NCBI GenBank assembly: GCA_003427395.1
Contig: BFEA01000508.1
Location: 342,756-373,182, forward strand
Reading direction: 5' to 3'
DNA from: Chara braunii
Lineage: Eukaryota > Streptophyta > Charophyceae > Charales > Characeae
DNA length: 30,427 nucleotides
In this document: piece by piece, positions 8,727 to 18,202 of the stretch
Layout of the letters: each line of letters begins with the position of its first letter
How positions within the stretch are numbered: the stretch's first letter is position 1
Translations under genes and position numbers: made by a program
The notes under the pieces: model-generated
What the model was told of the DNA's origin: nothing
Seen by the model: the letters and a program-made list of their open reading frames with translations, nothing else
The model's database searches: none

Positions 8727-9349
8727 AGTCAGACCACATAAACTTATCGAACAGTCTGATTAACTCGTTCTTAGATAGAATAATAATAATGTATAGCCAA
8801 GTTATAACCATTGGGTTCCAACATGTGCGAGGGTTTGAGCCAGACCCCATAAACTTACAGAAGGATCTAACTCTCCGCCAAGTTCCTTTTTCTCTGAGCC
8901 ATCATGTGCGTGGCATTGAGTCAACCCCCCTGAACTTACAGAAGGGTCTGCCATTTGTCAGGTTCGTTCTCTTAAAATGAAGGCAGGAAGAGGCTGAGCC
9001 ACCCAAACTTATAGAGCACCTCATGCCTCCTCGTTCAAAAATAAGGGAAACTGAAAGAACCCCCAAGTAAACAGGGCGACCCAAGGTACCTAAACTTATA
9101 GAGCGTCCTGGGTCCCTGAAAATCACTCACAATCAAACCTCCGCAAGTCAGAGCAGTTAGGACACCTAAACTTATAGAGCGTCCTGACCCTCCATGCAAT
9201 TCACATCACCGGGTCTCCCCAAACTTATGGGGACATCCCAGCCTCCAAAGCAACCAGGCCCCCTAAACTTATAGAAGGGTCTGACGCTCCAATCAAAACC
9301 GTAATAAAACAAAGCACTGGGGTTCCCCAAACTTATGGGGACTCCCCAG
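8727..9349. repeat. Array of nine hairpins with shared AAACTTAT(AGAG) loop and variable stems
   Basis: Nine copies of (T)AAACTTA(T/C)(A)GA sit at about 8741, 8851, 8932, 9005, 9092, 9168, 9221, 9264 and 9329. Flanks pair in most copies but differ between copies: AGTCAGAC/GTCTGATT (8727/8754); TGAG plus GAGGC with CTCA plus GCCTC (8990/9020); CAGGG, ACCC, GG with CC, GGGT, CCCTG (9072/9107); GTTAGGAC/GTCCTGAC (9156/9181); CCCC/GGGG (9217/9229); CAGGCCC/GGGTCTG (9255/9277); CTGGGG plus CCCC with GGGG plus CCCCAG (9317/9337). Copies near 8851 and 8932 pair poorly. No coding function; the transcript strand is unknown. Confidence 0.8.
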
Positions 9350-10489
9350 CCTTAATAACCCGGCCAATCATCACGCACATCAACCCACCATCCCGCCTTT
9401 CCCAGATGCAATTCTTTCTAACAATCTGCCTTCACACAATCAAACAAAGTTGAAACTGAAACTCGACAATCATTCATTTACTTAGTCTGACTCAGTAACC
9501 TGAAAGTCAAACAAAAGTCAAAGTAAGGTTGCACACCATATACTCAGTCAAACATGCAATGGGTAGTACAGATAGGGGCTATAACTCGGGTTTATAGAGG
9601 GAAAGCAATGGTTACCTGTCAGTTCCCTGCGTCCAGAACTCCTCCTGAGTTCCGGCAGAGCTCCCGCAATCGGTGGGTTGACTCCTCACAGAGCCTTGCT
9701 GCGGTCCTACGGGTTGCAATCCCGCCTGCCGCCTTCCTTTCAGAACCAGGACTAGACTTAGATTTAGAGAGGTAGAAGGAGAGGATTCAGACTCTCGAGA
9801 TACAGGAGAGGGACAAACTGTACTCCCAGGAGAGGGCCTTGTAACCTTCGTGCGCCTGAGGGCCCCGCAATGGCGGCCAGATCGAGCAGCCGCTAGTCAA
9901 TCCGAATTCAAATTGCCAACAAATCACCCCCTAACGACTCTCCAAATCACTACAACACCTCCGTTGTTGACTTCGTGATGGTCCTCCCACTTGCAGCAGG
10001 GTCCCCCTTCCCAACGACTTAGCCTTTCCGCCGAGTTTGCCACCCAAATCCTTTATTTATGGGTAGACTTGCACCCACGTGACTGGTCTTTAACCACTCT
10101 ATGTCGCAGGGCGAGCAGCACCTCGGCTAGTAGCTAAGCCTGTACCTTCGCAGTCGGTTTGCTGCTTTCTCGGCCAATAGGATCGGTATGTCAGTCGGTG
10201 GTTAACGTTATGGCTTTATTCCGCTTGTCAACTACCCCCTCACCTTCTTGTAGAATCTGACTACTCCCCCAAGTTGCAGCGCCGAACCCACTAATCAGCA
10301 GGCCACTACAACCATTGGGAGATAAGTGCAGTAATGGTCCACCAACAGGCTGCGTTCAACCAGAACCCAGGCTGTGTTCAAAATAGAAACTCACGCTGGT
10401 CCTGGAAAACTTAGTCAACAGTTGTGCTTCATACACAACAATCCAAAAACCACTGATTGTGACTGTAGAACTGTCCGACTGAGCCCGCC
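9350..10489. other. Gene-free stretch with small hairpins
   Basis: No gene supported. A perfect GAACTC/GAGTTC hairpin with loop CTCCT is at 9636-9652. At 9689-9721 the words CAGAGCCTT and GGTTGCAATC occur in the same order as at 18436-18463 on the other side of the Ty3 element, the only clear sequence link I found between the two flanks. The rest shows no repeat or protein motif I recognise. Confidence 0.5.
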
Positions 10490-10645
10490 GCATCTGCTCA
10501 CTTGAGTGGTTGCGAACAACCCACTTGATTGGTTGCGAGAGGCCCGCCTGATTTGCTGCTCACAGCCCCGCCCCACTCTTTTAGCTGCAAACAACACTGT
10601 TCTCACTCGTTTGATAGCGGACAGCCCTGCTCACACTCAACTGGC
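10490..10645. repeat. ~27-bp degenerate tandem array, about six copies
   Basis: Consensus roughly CTCACT, then TTGATTGG, then TTGCGAACAGCCC. Copies are recognisable by TGG(T/C)TGC or GCTGC followed by (A)ACA(A/G)CCC; the last ends near 10645 with CAACTGGCTGCCA. Short frames across it are low complexity and not genes. Confidence 0.65.
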
Positions 10646-11189
10646 TGCCACAGATGGACAAACGAAAATTTCGGTGCGATTGTGGGCTACGGAGCTCCCG
10701 GGTACCACATCGCTGCCCCGCCTGTGAAAGAGATTGTGAGTGGCCTCTTCCACTGGTAGGTTGGGTACGTACTGCCTTACAGGCAGGTCTCCGACCGCTC
10801 GTGGGAAAGTCTTCTACTTTGCCACTTAGCTCCTGTTACCTACATCGATAGAATAAGAAGCCCGGAGTGTACCTTACACTAAAACATAGAAACTGTACCC
10901 AGCTTCCTGGCCTTACGCGTGCCATTTGGCCCCGAGGTTCCGACTTCCGACTCACTTCACACTGCCTGCCCCTTGACAGTGACTACCTTACAGTCGAGTG
11001 AATCAAGCCATGATCATGGTCCAGGTACGTCAGGGTGAGACGAGGGCAACGCAGCCTTTCCGAGGTGGCCAAGGCAACACTCGTGAGCCCCGATCTATCA
11101 TTCGCAGGCTGTATTGAAACAAGTGCGAATCTCCCGTGTAAACTATTTTGTTTTATGAATGAAGCTTCCGCTGGAACACGGTTCAGTAC
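10646..11189. other. Gene-free stretch
   Basis: A small hairpin CTGCC/GGCAG with loop TTACA occurs near 10770. No coding region, RNA gene or further repeat is visible. Confidence 0.5.
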
Positions 11190-11219
11190 ATGACCGACCT
11201 TGCTAGCATACTGCGCAGC

Positions 11220-12110
11220 CCCTATGCCTCGTCCCTCTTACTCCACTACTCCGTTCTCAAATCCGCCTTCACCAATACACTCGCCTTACCCCAGAATCCT
11301 GATTCTAACTCCTCCCTCTCGTCCAATCCCATTGAGAAAAAGCCGGCCATGCGTCCCTTCCTCCATCTCCACAGTTATAGTTGTTGGGCGCAACTTCTAT
11401 CTCTCGCACCCCCAAATCTATCCACTAACATCAGAAACTAACCTCACTAATTAACTCGCCTGACTTTAAAACCACGGATTCCGCTTTTATCCCGCCGAAA
11501 TCCGTTCGGAATCGCGAAAGATACGTGTTTCCCACGTTACTCCTTCTTTGCCTCCGCCATCGCCCACGCACTAACCTTCTTATTAAAAGCTAGTACATTA
11601 ATACCAAAACTAACCTTGGTATTGAACTCGCCCAACTATAAAACCGCAAAATCGGTTTTTACTCGATTGAAATCCGTTAGGAATTGAGAAATCTACAACC
11701 TTTTTGTTTTTGGTTTCCCCTCACTCCCGCCATAGTTCAACGCACCTCCTTTCTTACTACCTCTAATCTTACTAACTCTGCATCAGATCCGACTTCAGAT
11801 CCGGGGTCGCCCGCTCTCAAAACCCTCGGATCGACTCCTTCTTCGACCGATTCTGTGAAGTACTGCGTGCGCTACCCCCTTTTCCGCTGCGCCTAACTCG
11901 CCTTTCCGCCATCTCCCGTGCGGTCCTTTCCCATCTAACCTCTCGATCTAATGACTATCTCCTAAAACTAACCCCTCCATCAGCTTCGCCCAGGCCTAAA
12001 ACGCTGGGAGCGACTCTTCATTCGCCCGTTTCCGTTAAGAAACGGCCCCGACATCACTCTTTCTCACGCCATAACTCACCTCGACACTCTCTCCGCCTCT
12101 CATGCACCTG
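11220..12110. repeat. ~175-bp degenerate tandem array, about five copies
   Basis: A block of the form CTCGCC, then (C/T)AAAACC, a C/T-rich spacer and (A)TCCGTT..GAAA recurs at about 11281, 11455, 11626, 11806 and 11985, spacings of 174, 171, 180 and 179 bp. Between blocks each copy has TTTCCC..ACT..CGCCAT followed by ACTAACC(T). The copy at 11626 contains TATAAAA. The strong pyrimidine bias gives open but implausible reading frames. It lies directly upstream of the Ty3 coding region, so it could be its leader or LTR sequence (inference). Confidence 0.65.
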
Positions 12111-12833
12111 GACGCAGTTTCCGTCCCGGTTCACTCAACTCCCTATTTTCCTCTTCTCACTAACACTCACTCCCCCGCTCGTACCCACGACACCAGATAC
12201 CGCCCCGTTTCGTTCGTCCTTCTCGGCCTCGCTCAGCGCCCGCTCCCTCTACGTCCGCTACCCGCTGCCTCATCCTGCTTGCTGCCGCCCGGTGCCGCGC
12301 GACTGCCTCCGCTGCTGCCCTTTGCTCTGCCGCCCCAGCACCCTCCCCGCTGCTGCGCTGCGCTGCCTATCATCGTGCTGCCCGTCTCTTCTGCCACGCA
12401 CCACCCATGCCTCGCTCCTCACGCCTAGCACCCATCGCCTTCTCCTGCCCACACTACCTCCGCCTACGTCTACCCGCACCCGACACACCGCTCGTCTTGG
12501 TTCATTCCCTCTCTTCACTTCGCCCGTCCGCTGTGTTGTGCGTGCTTGCTCCTCTTACTGCTGAGGGATATGCCAATCCCAGGCGTCCTACAAACGACTT
12601 CGGGGAGCGTCGGTCACAAGCCGGTTCGATTAGTCTTTCGCCCCTATACCCAACTCCGACGAATGGCTAGCACCGTCGTAGCGCTACGATGTCCACCACG
12701 GTCCCTACCTTGCTACTGGGAAGTCCGCGAGCCCCCTCTTTCGGACATTTCGGAGGGACTCAGCCCCCTGCCAGTCCAGGTTCACTCCTACCCCCACCTG
12801 CACCTGGCGGGACCCGCATCTGGGTTCTGACCG
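12111..12833 (+). other. C-rich region, possible decayed gag N-terminus
   Basis: Up to about 12540 this is C/T-rich with CGCTGCC-type words. From 12689 to 12880 a frame starting MSTTVPTLLLGSPRAPSFG is Pro/Gly-rich and could be the disordered start of a Gag, but no capsid domain or zinc knuckle follows before the pol-proximal segment, so a gag core is missing or unrecognisable. Confidence 0.3.
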
Positions 12834-13514
12834 GTGCGGCCCGCTTTGAATTGGCTACTCCGTACCCCGGCTACGGCTAACCTCCCCCGCAGCGCTCCTA
12901 CCTTTACGAATGCCCTAAAGGACTTGGCCTGGGCCGTACCCTACCCTAATACCATGATTGAATTGTCTCTGCAGTCCTTAACATTGACAGAGTGTGAGCC
13001 TAGTAAGGCGTCAACAAGTGAGTCTCCATTGAGAGGGAACCCTACTTTTCAGAGTCCCTCTGGATTAGTAGAGTCCTCTTCCAATGAGATGGTTCATTTC
13101 CTGGCTAACATGATGTCATTTCATGGTGATCTACCCCCAGAACTTATCATGGAACCTAGTGTCAGGGTTGGTGAAGTAAGGAACCACCGAACCCGTATGA
13201 CACCTCAAATGATAGAATAAAAGAAAAGAAAGAAGGCTGAGGAATCACTTATCGACATCCTTGATGATCGTGAACCGGAGCGTTCACTAGAAAATAATGA
13301 ACAGGAAAGAAAGAGAAAATTTGTTCTCAAGAGTGATTTGGATGATGGAACAGTGATTTCTGATGTAATTACTAAGATGCTGGAAGAAACGAAAGTGACA
13401 CTGTCTTTCAAGGAAGCAATGACATTAGCACACAAGCTGAGAGAAGAGTTGAAAAAGTTAATTGAGAAGAAGAAGATGAAAGTTAATTATTTGGGGTCAG
13501 TATTTCCCAACTAA
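12834..13514 (+). pseudogene. Gag-pol spacer / N-terminal Pol segment of the Ty3 element
   Basis: One frame interrupted by TAA at 13218 and ended by TAA at 13512. The first part is acidic and Ser-rich. The second part is highly charged with Lys/Glu runs, and its last ~40 residues carry a helix of the form SFKEAMTLAHKLREELKKLI, which I associate with the segment just before the protease in fungal-type Ty3 Pol proteins. It ends 34 bases before the protease frame, which is shifted by one. Confidence 0.55.
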
Positions 13515-13548
13515 GTGAATAGGTCACTACCAGGTTGCAAGATGAGAT

Positions 13549-14211
13549 TTGCAACCATGGGTTGTGGATGCCTTACAATTCGCATTAAATCAAGTGAAGA
13601 TTCTAGCCCTAGTAGATTCTGGGGCAGAGATGATACTTCTTTCACGAAGAACGATGGAAGCATGTAATTTATCTATTGACAGGCCTGCACAAAATGTACT
13701 AAGTAATATTGCAGGGGAAATATTCGTGGCAGGATTTATTGATAATTTGTCTATCAAGGTTGGGACAATGACTGCGGAGTTACTGGGTTTTGTAGTACCT
13801 GATCTAGATCATGACTGTATCTTGGGAACTCCATTCTTGCATGGGATGGAGGCGGTCGAATTTTTCAGTCATGAGGGGTCATCCTGGATCAGTCTGCAGG
13901 ACCCAGAGACTGCTCAAGAGCAGACCTTTATAGTCGGTACGAAAAATGATTTCAAGCATCAACTATCTGCTAATTCGATCAGGAGGGAGGAATCTGCTGA
14001 AGGAGTCAGGAGACTGAAGGAGGAAGGAAAACGAGAAGCAAAGGAAGAGATTTCAGTGGGAATCAATAAAGTTTCAAAGATAACGAGAGCCCTTAGTAAA
14101 CTCAAGGATGAGGACGGGCAAATTGAGACCTTCAAGAAAGCTGTGAAAACTGCTAAGGGAGGGAAGATGAAATTGAGATTTGCATCGACTCACCCTTTTT
14201 TAGGAAAATAG
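13549..14211 (+). pseudogene. Ty3 retropepsin-like aspartic protease segment
   Basis: Retropepsin signature: LVDSGAEM with the catalytic Asp at 13615, and the flap/second-half motif CILGTPFL near 13830. The length of about 110 residues from the first strand to the end of the ILG strand is normal. A charged Lys/Glu linker (about 14000-14170) follows, then the RT segment in a different frame. The listed 5' end is TTG; upstream in this frame a TGA lies six bases before. The frame ends at TAG 14209, while the next domain's frame is already open there, so the switch lies just before 14209, near TTTTTTAGGAAAATAG. Such a switch could be programmed or a mutation; the neighbouring stops favour decay. 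Confidence 0.75.
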
Positions 14212-17200
14212 TCACTGGGTCGAAAAGAAAATACAAACCCAAAGGGGTAAAGAAAAACCCAGTGGCAGTCTTGATAGAGAAAGGTTATGATGAAGCATTG
14301 GAAAAGGAAAGACAAATTATAAGAGTATTGAGAGAGTCAGCAAAGTTGGAGAATAGGGTCACCAGAGAAAGGTTTGACACAATGAAGATAGACTCGGATC
14401 AGTTTATCCAGCCTAAAGAGAAAGAATATATCTTCAGGATGTGTCAGGAGTTCTCTGGTGCCTTCTCCTTTAATGATGAGGAGAGAGGGCGATTCGACGT
14501 GGACATGATCAAGATGGCCAAGATTTGGACAGTTGACCATGTTTCATGGAATGATAGACCAACCAAGTATGCCTTGAAGGAAGAGGCAGAGGTTGTAAAG
14601 TACCTTGACGAAAAGATTGCATCTAATGTTGCTGAACCTGTTGATGGACCGTATGCTAACCACTGGTTTTGTTTCTGGAAACCAGGGGGCGGGCTGAGAT
14701 GGATACAGAATCTTCAGAAGCTCAATTCTGTAACGGTACGTGATGCAGGTAGTCTTCTTAATGCCGATCTCCTTGCTGAATCATTTATTGGTCGATGTAT
14801 TTATTCTTTAGTTGACCTGTACTCTGACTATGATCAGTTCCCTATTGACCCCACCAGTCGACCCATGACTGTCATGCACACGCTAAGGGTGCTTGTTCAG
14901 ATGTGTGTGGTACCTCAGGGCTGGACTAACGGAGTGGCAGTGGTTCAAAGGGATATGATCAAAGTCATGCAGGATATTTCTCCTGAAATAACCAGTCCCT
15001 ACATTGATGATAATCCTGTAAAAGGACCCTTGGTAAGAGATGAGACTTTGGTCGCAGGGGGAGTCAGAAAGTTTGTCTGGGAACATGCTGAAGGAGTAAA
15101 GATGATCCTAGAAAGACTTCGAAAGTATAATCTGACCGCCAGTGGGCCAAAGTCCCTTCTCTTCCAACCAGAAGTGATAATTTTGGGCTTCAGATGCTTT
15201 TCCAAGGGTATGAGCCCAGATCCCAAGAAGATAGACAAGATCTTGAACTGGCCTCTGCCTCTCAAAAGAGTGACAGATGTCAGAAGCTTCTTGGGAGTCT
15301 GTGGATTCTGGATGATTTATATTCCTCATTTTGCTGCCCTTGCAGAACCTCTGAGAGAAATGGTAAGACAAGGGGCTAACTTAGCATGGAATGATAAAAG
15401 ACAGGCTGCAGCAGAAACGCTGAAAGAAAAACTAAGAGACGGTGGTGTAGTGCTGGGAGTGCCATATTATGATGATGAGGAGACGAGACCTTTCATCATT
15501 GAGGCTGATGGAGGACCAGTGGCTCTGGGTGGAGTGCTTATACAGAAAGATGAAAATGGGAGAGAAAAACCCCTAAGATTTGAAAGCAGAACCCTCAATT
15601 CTACTGAAAGAGGCTACACACAATTCAAGAAAGAGCTACTGTCAATCATCCATAGCCTCAGGTGATTCAGGCACTACGTCTTGGGGAGGAGATTCATCCT
15701 GAGGACTGATGCATCTGCTGTGATTTGTGTCATTAAAAAGCACCAACATGTAGATCCAACGGTCAGTAGATGGATCGCCTTCATCTGGACATATGATTTT
15801 AAGCTGGAAAAGATCCCCACTGAGAAGAATAGAGCGGATGGCCTAAGCCGGATTGAGTGGCGAGAAGAAGAAGAAGATGTGAATGGAACAATAGAAGAAT
15901 CTGCCTATGTTGATAATTTTCTTAATGAAAAAGATGATGAGGATTATGAGGCACCATGCTCCTACAAGTGAAGTCTGTGGCCGAAAGAGAGAGATAGTTG
16001 GGGAAAAATCCCAAGTGCATACGTTTATGAATCGATTCTTGGGAAAGAGGAAGAAGATGAACCGAACGATTGGTATGCCAGAGTTAATACAGCAACAGTG
16101 GCTGCTTATGAGATTGGAGAAAGTTCAGGCTCAAAGGAAGAAGAAAAGAGTGAAAAAAAAGAAGAAGAGATATTTTTCTTCTTTGAAGAATATGATGAAG
16201 ATTATCAAGAGATTGGTCGAAAGATGGAAAGGGAGCAGCTAAAAGAATATTATTGTAAAGATTCAAGGAAGAAATTCAGGTTAAAGAGAGGACACCTCTT
16301 TGTGGATGGTAAGCGAGGCCTACCTCCGCTAAGAGTGGTATGTGGTAAAGAGAGGCAGTTAGAGATAATCGCTGCTCTACATGAGGGGGTTGCCGGTGGC
16401 CACAGGGTTGTTGAGGCTACCTACTCCAAGACTATCAAACTCTACTTCTGGCCTGGCATGAGAGACATGATTTTCAGATACTATAAATCATGTGTCTTAT
16501 GTCAGAAGAGGTCTACCACAAGAATGATTGAACCCCTATTCCCCACAATCCTGGTAGAGCCAGGCAGTAGAGTTCACCTGGATCTCATCACTATGCCTCC
16601 AGGCAAGGGTGGGATGAGATATATACTAAACATGAGAGATAATTTCTCTGGATACGTTGAGGCAAAAACTCTAAAAAGGAAGACAGTCGAGCAAGTGGCT
16701 GATTGGATAGAGGAAGTCTATCTCAGGTACCCTTTTATTAGAGAATTTGTCTCAGACAGAGGATCAAAATTCAGAAATGAGGTCGTCAGAAGAATTACAC
16801 TTAGATTGGGTGTCAGAATTCGATATGTGACTACTTACCATCCTCAAGCGAACGCACCTGTTGAAAGAGGTCACAAAACTCTGAAAGATTCATTGGCTAA
16901 GTGGTGTGAAGGGAAACTCAGCAACTAACCAAAGGTGTTAAGAGCTGTTGTATATGCTGATAATGTCACTGTCAAGAAAACTACTGGTTATGCACATTTT
17001 ACACTGTGGTATGACCGTTATGCTACACTACCAATTGACAGTATTGTCAAGACATGGTCAAGTCAAGAGAGTGACATAAATTATTTTATTTCAGAACTCC
17101 TTCAGATCAGAATGAGGCAGATATCTGAAGTTGATCAAGCAGTGATGGATGCAGCAGAGAGAATGGCATCCAACAGAATATCGGATCAAGAAAGATGAAA

Positions 17201-17489
17201 CAAGAAAAGGTATATAAGAAAAACGAAATTGAAGATTGAAGATGTTGTTCTTCTGTTTGACAGTTCTCTTGAGACACAATGGACTAAAAGATTGGACCCT
17301 AGATGGCTTGATCCCTACAGGATCACAGGAGAAGCAGAAGGCAAGGTTTATGAGATCTCATAAATGGATGGATCCAGGGTTCATGCTATGGTGTCAGGGT
17401 CAAGACTTCGTAAGTTTATCTTCAGAGACCCTGGCTTGATCCCTACAGTGACTCCAAAGAGGGGAAAGAAAAGTCAATCATCCAAGTAA
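14209..17489 (+). pseudogene. pol: Ty3 Pol: reverse transcriptase, RNase H and integrase, with in-frame stops
   Basis: A single frame with no frameshift but five stops (15663, 15969, 16926, 17196, 17361). The segment opens with KRKYKPKGVKK, typical of the Pol linker before RT. RT: LVDLYSDYDQF (motif A, near 14808), PQGWTNGVAVVQR (motif B, near 14913) and YIDD at 15000-15011 (motif C). RNase H: EADGGPVALGGVL near 15501, ERGYTQFKKELL near 15606, LRTDAS near 15699 and ADGLSR near 15837. Integrase: zinc finger HX6HX29CX2C (16380, 16401, 16491, 16500), then catalytic Asp 16581, Asp 16755 and Glu 16863, the last pair 35 residues apart as in DD35E. The C-terminus carries GRAM-like TGYAHFTLWYDR and a final beta segment; no chromodomain is visible. 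Confidence 0.9.
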
Positions 17490-17584
17490 GAGAACGGCCA
17501 TAGAGGACTGAGAAAGAGTACAGTAAGACACTGGGACAGTGAGGCTCAGTTATCAGCAGACAATGATCATTCTTGCATAGTCAA

Positions 17585-17685
17585 TTCAGTATTTCAGTTT
17601 CAGTACTTCAGTTTCAGTACTTCAGTTTCAGCATTTCAATTTCAGTACTTCAGTTTCAGGATCTCAGTTTCAATACTCCAATTTT
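17585..17685. repeat. 14-bp tandem repeat (TTCAGTTTCAGTAC)
   Basis: About six units of TTCAGTTTCAGTAC with changes such as GCATTTCAATTT and GGATCTCAG. It starts about 95 bp after the last Ty3 coding stop. A related TTCAGTTT word recurs in arrays near 26790-26880 and 27340. Confidence 0.75.
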
Positions 17686-17921
17686 TGGCAAGTCATTTCA
17701 TTATCTATTTCAGCAAGCAGCTGAGTTAATGAGACTATATCCTTGATGCAGTGCTGCAGTCGTTCCATGAGTGTCAAGTCCTGAGAGTGGGAAGTAACTG
17801 TGAGTACAGTTCTGAGAGCATTGGCACAAGTGTCAAGATCTGAGAAGCTCATGGCTGTGGCACATCAAGCGATATAAGCAGTACTATTGTTATCACTAAG
17901 AGAAATCATGATGGGCATAAA

Positions 17922-18064
17922 GAAGTTCAGTTCTGCCTGACTGAGAGTTATCAGCAGAAGGGCTTCGTGTCTCTGACTAAGTTGTCCATCCAAGAGATTC
18001 AGGTGAAGGCAAGCATAAAGAAGTTCAACTTTACTTGACTAAGAGTGGTCAGTAGAGGAACTTC
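17922..18064. repeat. Pair of ~97-bp repeats, each forming a long hairpin
   Basis: Copy 1 (17922-17966): GAAG/CTTC outer, then TTCTGC and TGA pairing with TCA and GCAGAA. Copy 2 (18020-18064): GAAGTTC/GAACTTC outer, then TTTACT and GAC pairing with GTC and AGTAGA. The apical sequence CTGAGAGT / CTAAGAGT is kept, while TTCTGC/GCAGAA has become TTTACT/AGTAGA: both strands changed and pairing held (one T-G wobble). Confidence 0.65.
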
Positions 18065-18092
18065 GTGCCTATTGGCTAAGGTCCTGTCTTCA

Positions 18093-18202
18093 CTCAGATG
18101 AGGGAAGGGACCTCTCTGAGATCAGTATTTCAGTATTTCCTTGAGACTGACGGGACGTCTCTTGGAAAAGAAATCCCAGTTGAGGGAAGGGACCTTTCTG
18201 GG
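18093..18202. repeat. Two hairpins with a conserved 18-base loop and compensated stem
   Basis: Stem CTCAG/CTGAG at 18093-18097 and 18116-18120; stem CCCAG/CTGGG at 18175-18179 and 18198-18202. Both enclose 18-base loops differing at only two positions (core TGAGGGAAGGGACCT). The second pair changes from T-A to C-G on both strands. Confidence 0.7.

Larger units (their letters stand above)
12834..17489 (+). mobile_element. Ty3-type LTR retrotransposon body, degenerate
   Basis: Domain order is spacer, aspartic protease, RT, RNase H, integrase, the Ty3 (Metaviridae) order; Ty1/copia has integrase before RT. The gag core is not recognisable. Frames: 12834-13514 in frame 0, 13549-14211 in frame +1, ~14209-17489 again in frame 0. 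In-frame stops in the outer segments are TAA 13218, TGA 15663, TGA 15969, TAA 16926, TGA 17196 and TAA 17361. No primer-binding site, certain polypurine tract or matching LTR pair was found by eye; AAAGAGGGGAAAGAAAAG at 17456-17473 is a polypurine candidate but lies inside the C-terminal frame. Motifs such as PQGWTNGVAVVQR and YIDD followed by NPVKGP remind me of fungal-type Ty3 elements. Confidence 0.85.

Noticed and set aside
8727-9349. CRISPR array
   Set aside because: The conserved part is a short loop, the spacing is irregular (about 43-110 bp), flanks are self-complementary, and the sequence is eukaryotic.
11190-12830. Many plus-strand ORFs rich in Pro, Ser and Leu
   Set aside because: Pyrimidine-rich DNA gives few stops; the frames change from one repeat unit to the next and no domain is visible.
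17091-17279. Minus-strand ORF over the integrase C-terminus
   Set aside because: Shadow of the Ty3 pol frame.
498-17489. Alternative genetic code with TGA and TAA read as sense
   Set aside because: The 350-codon gag at 4167-5216 ends normally, both stop types appear only in elements that show other decay, and C-to-T mutation explains them more simply. It is kept as a check, not a claim.
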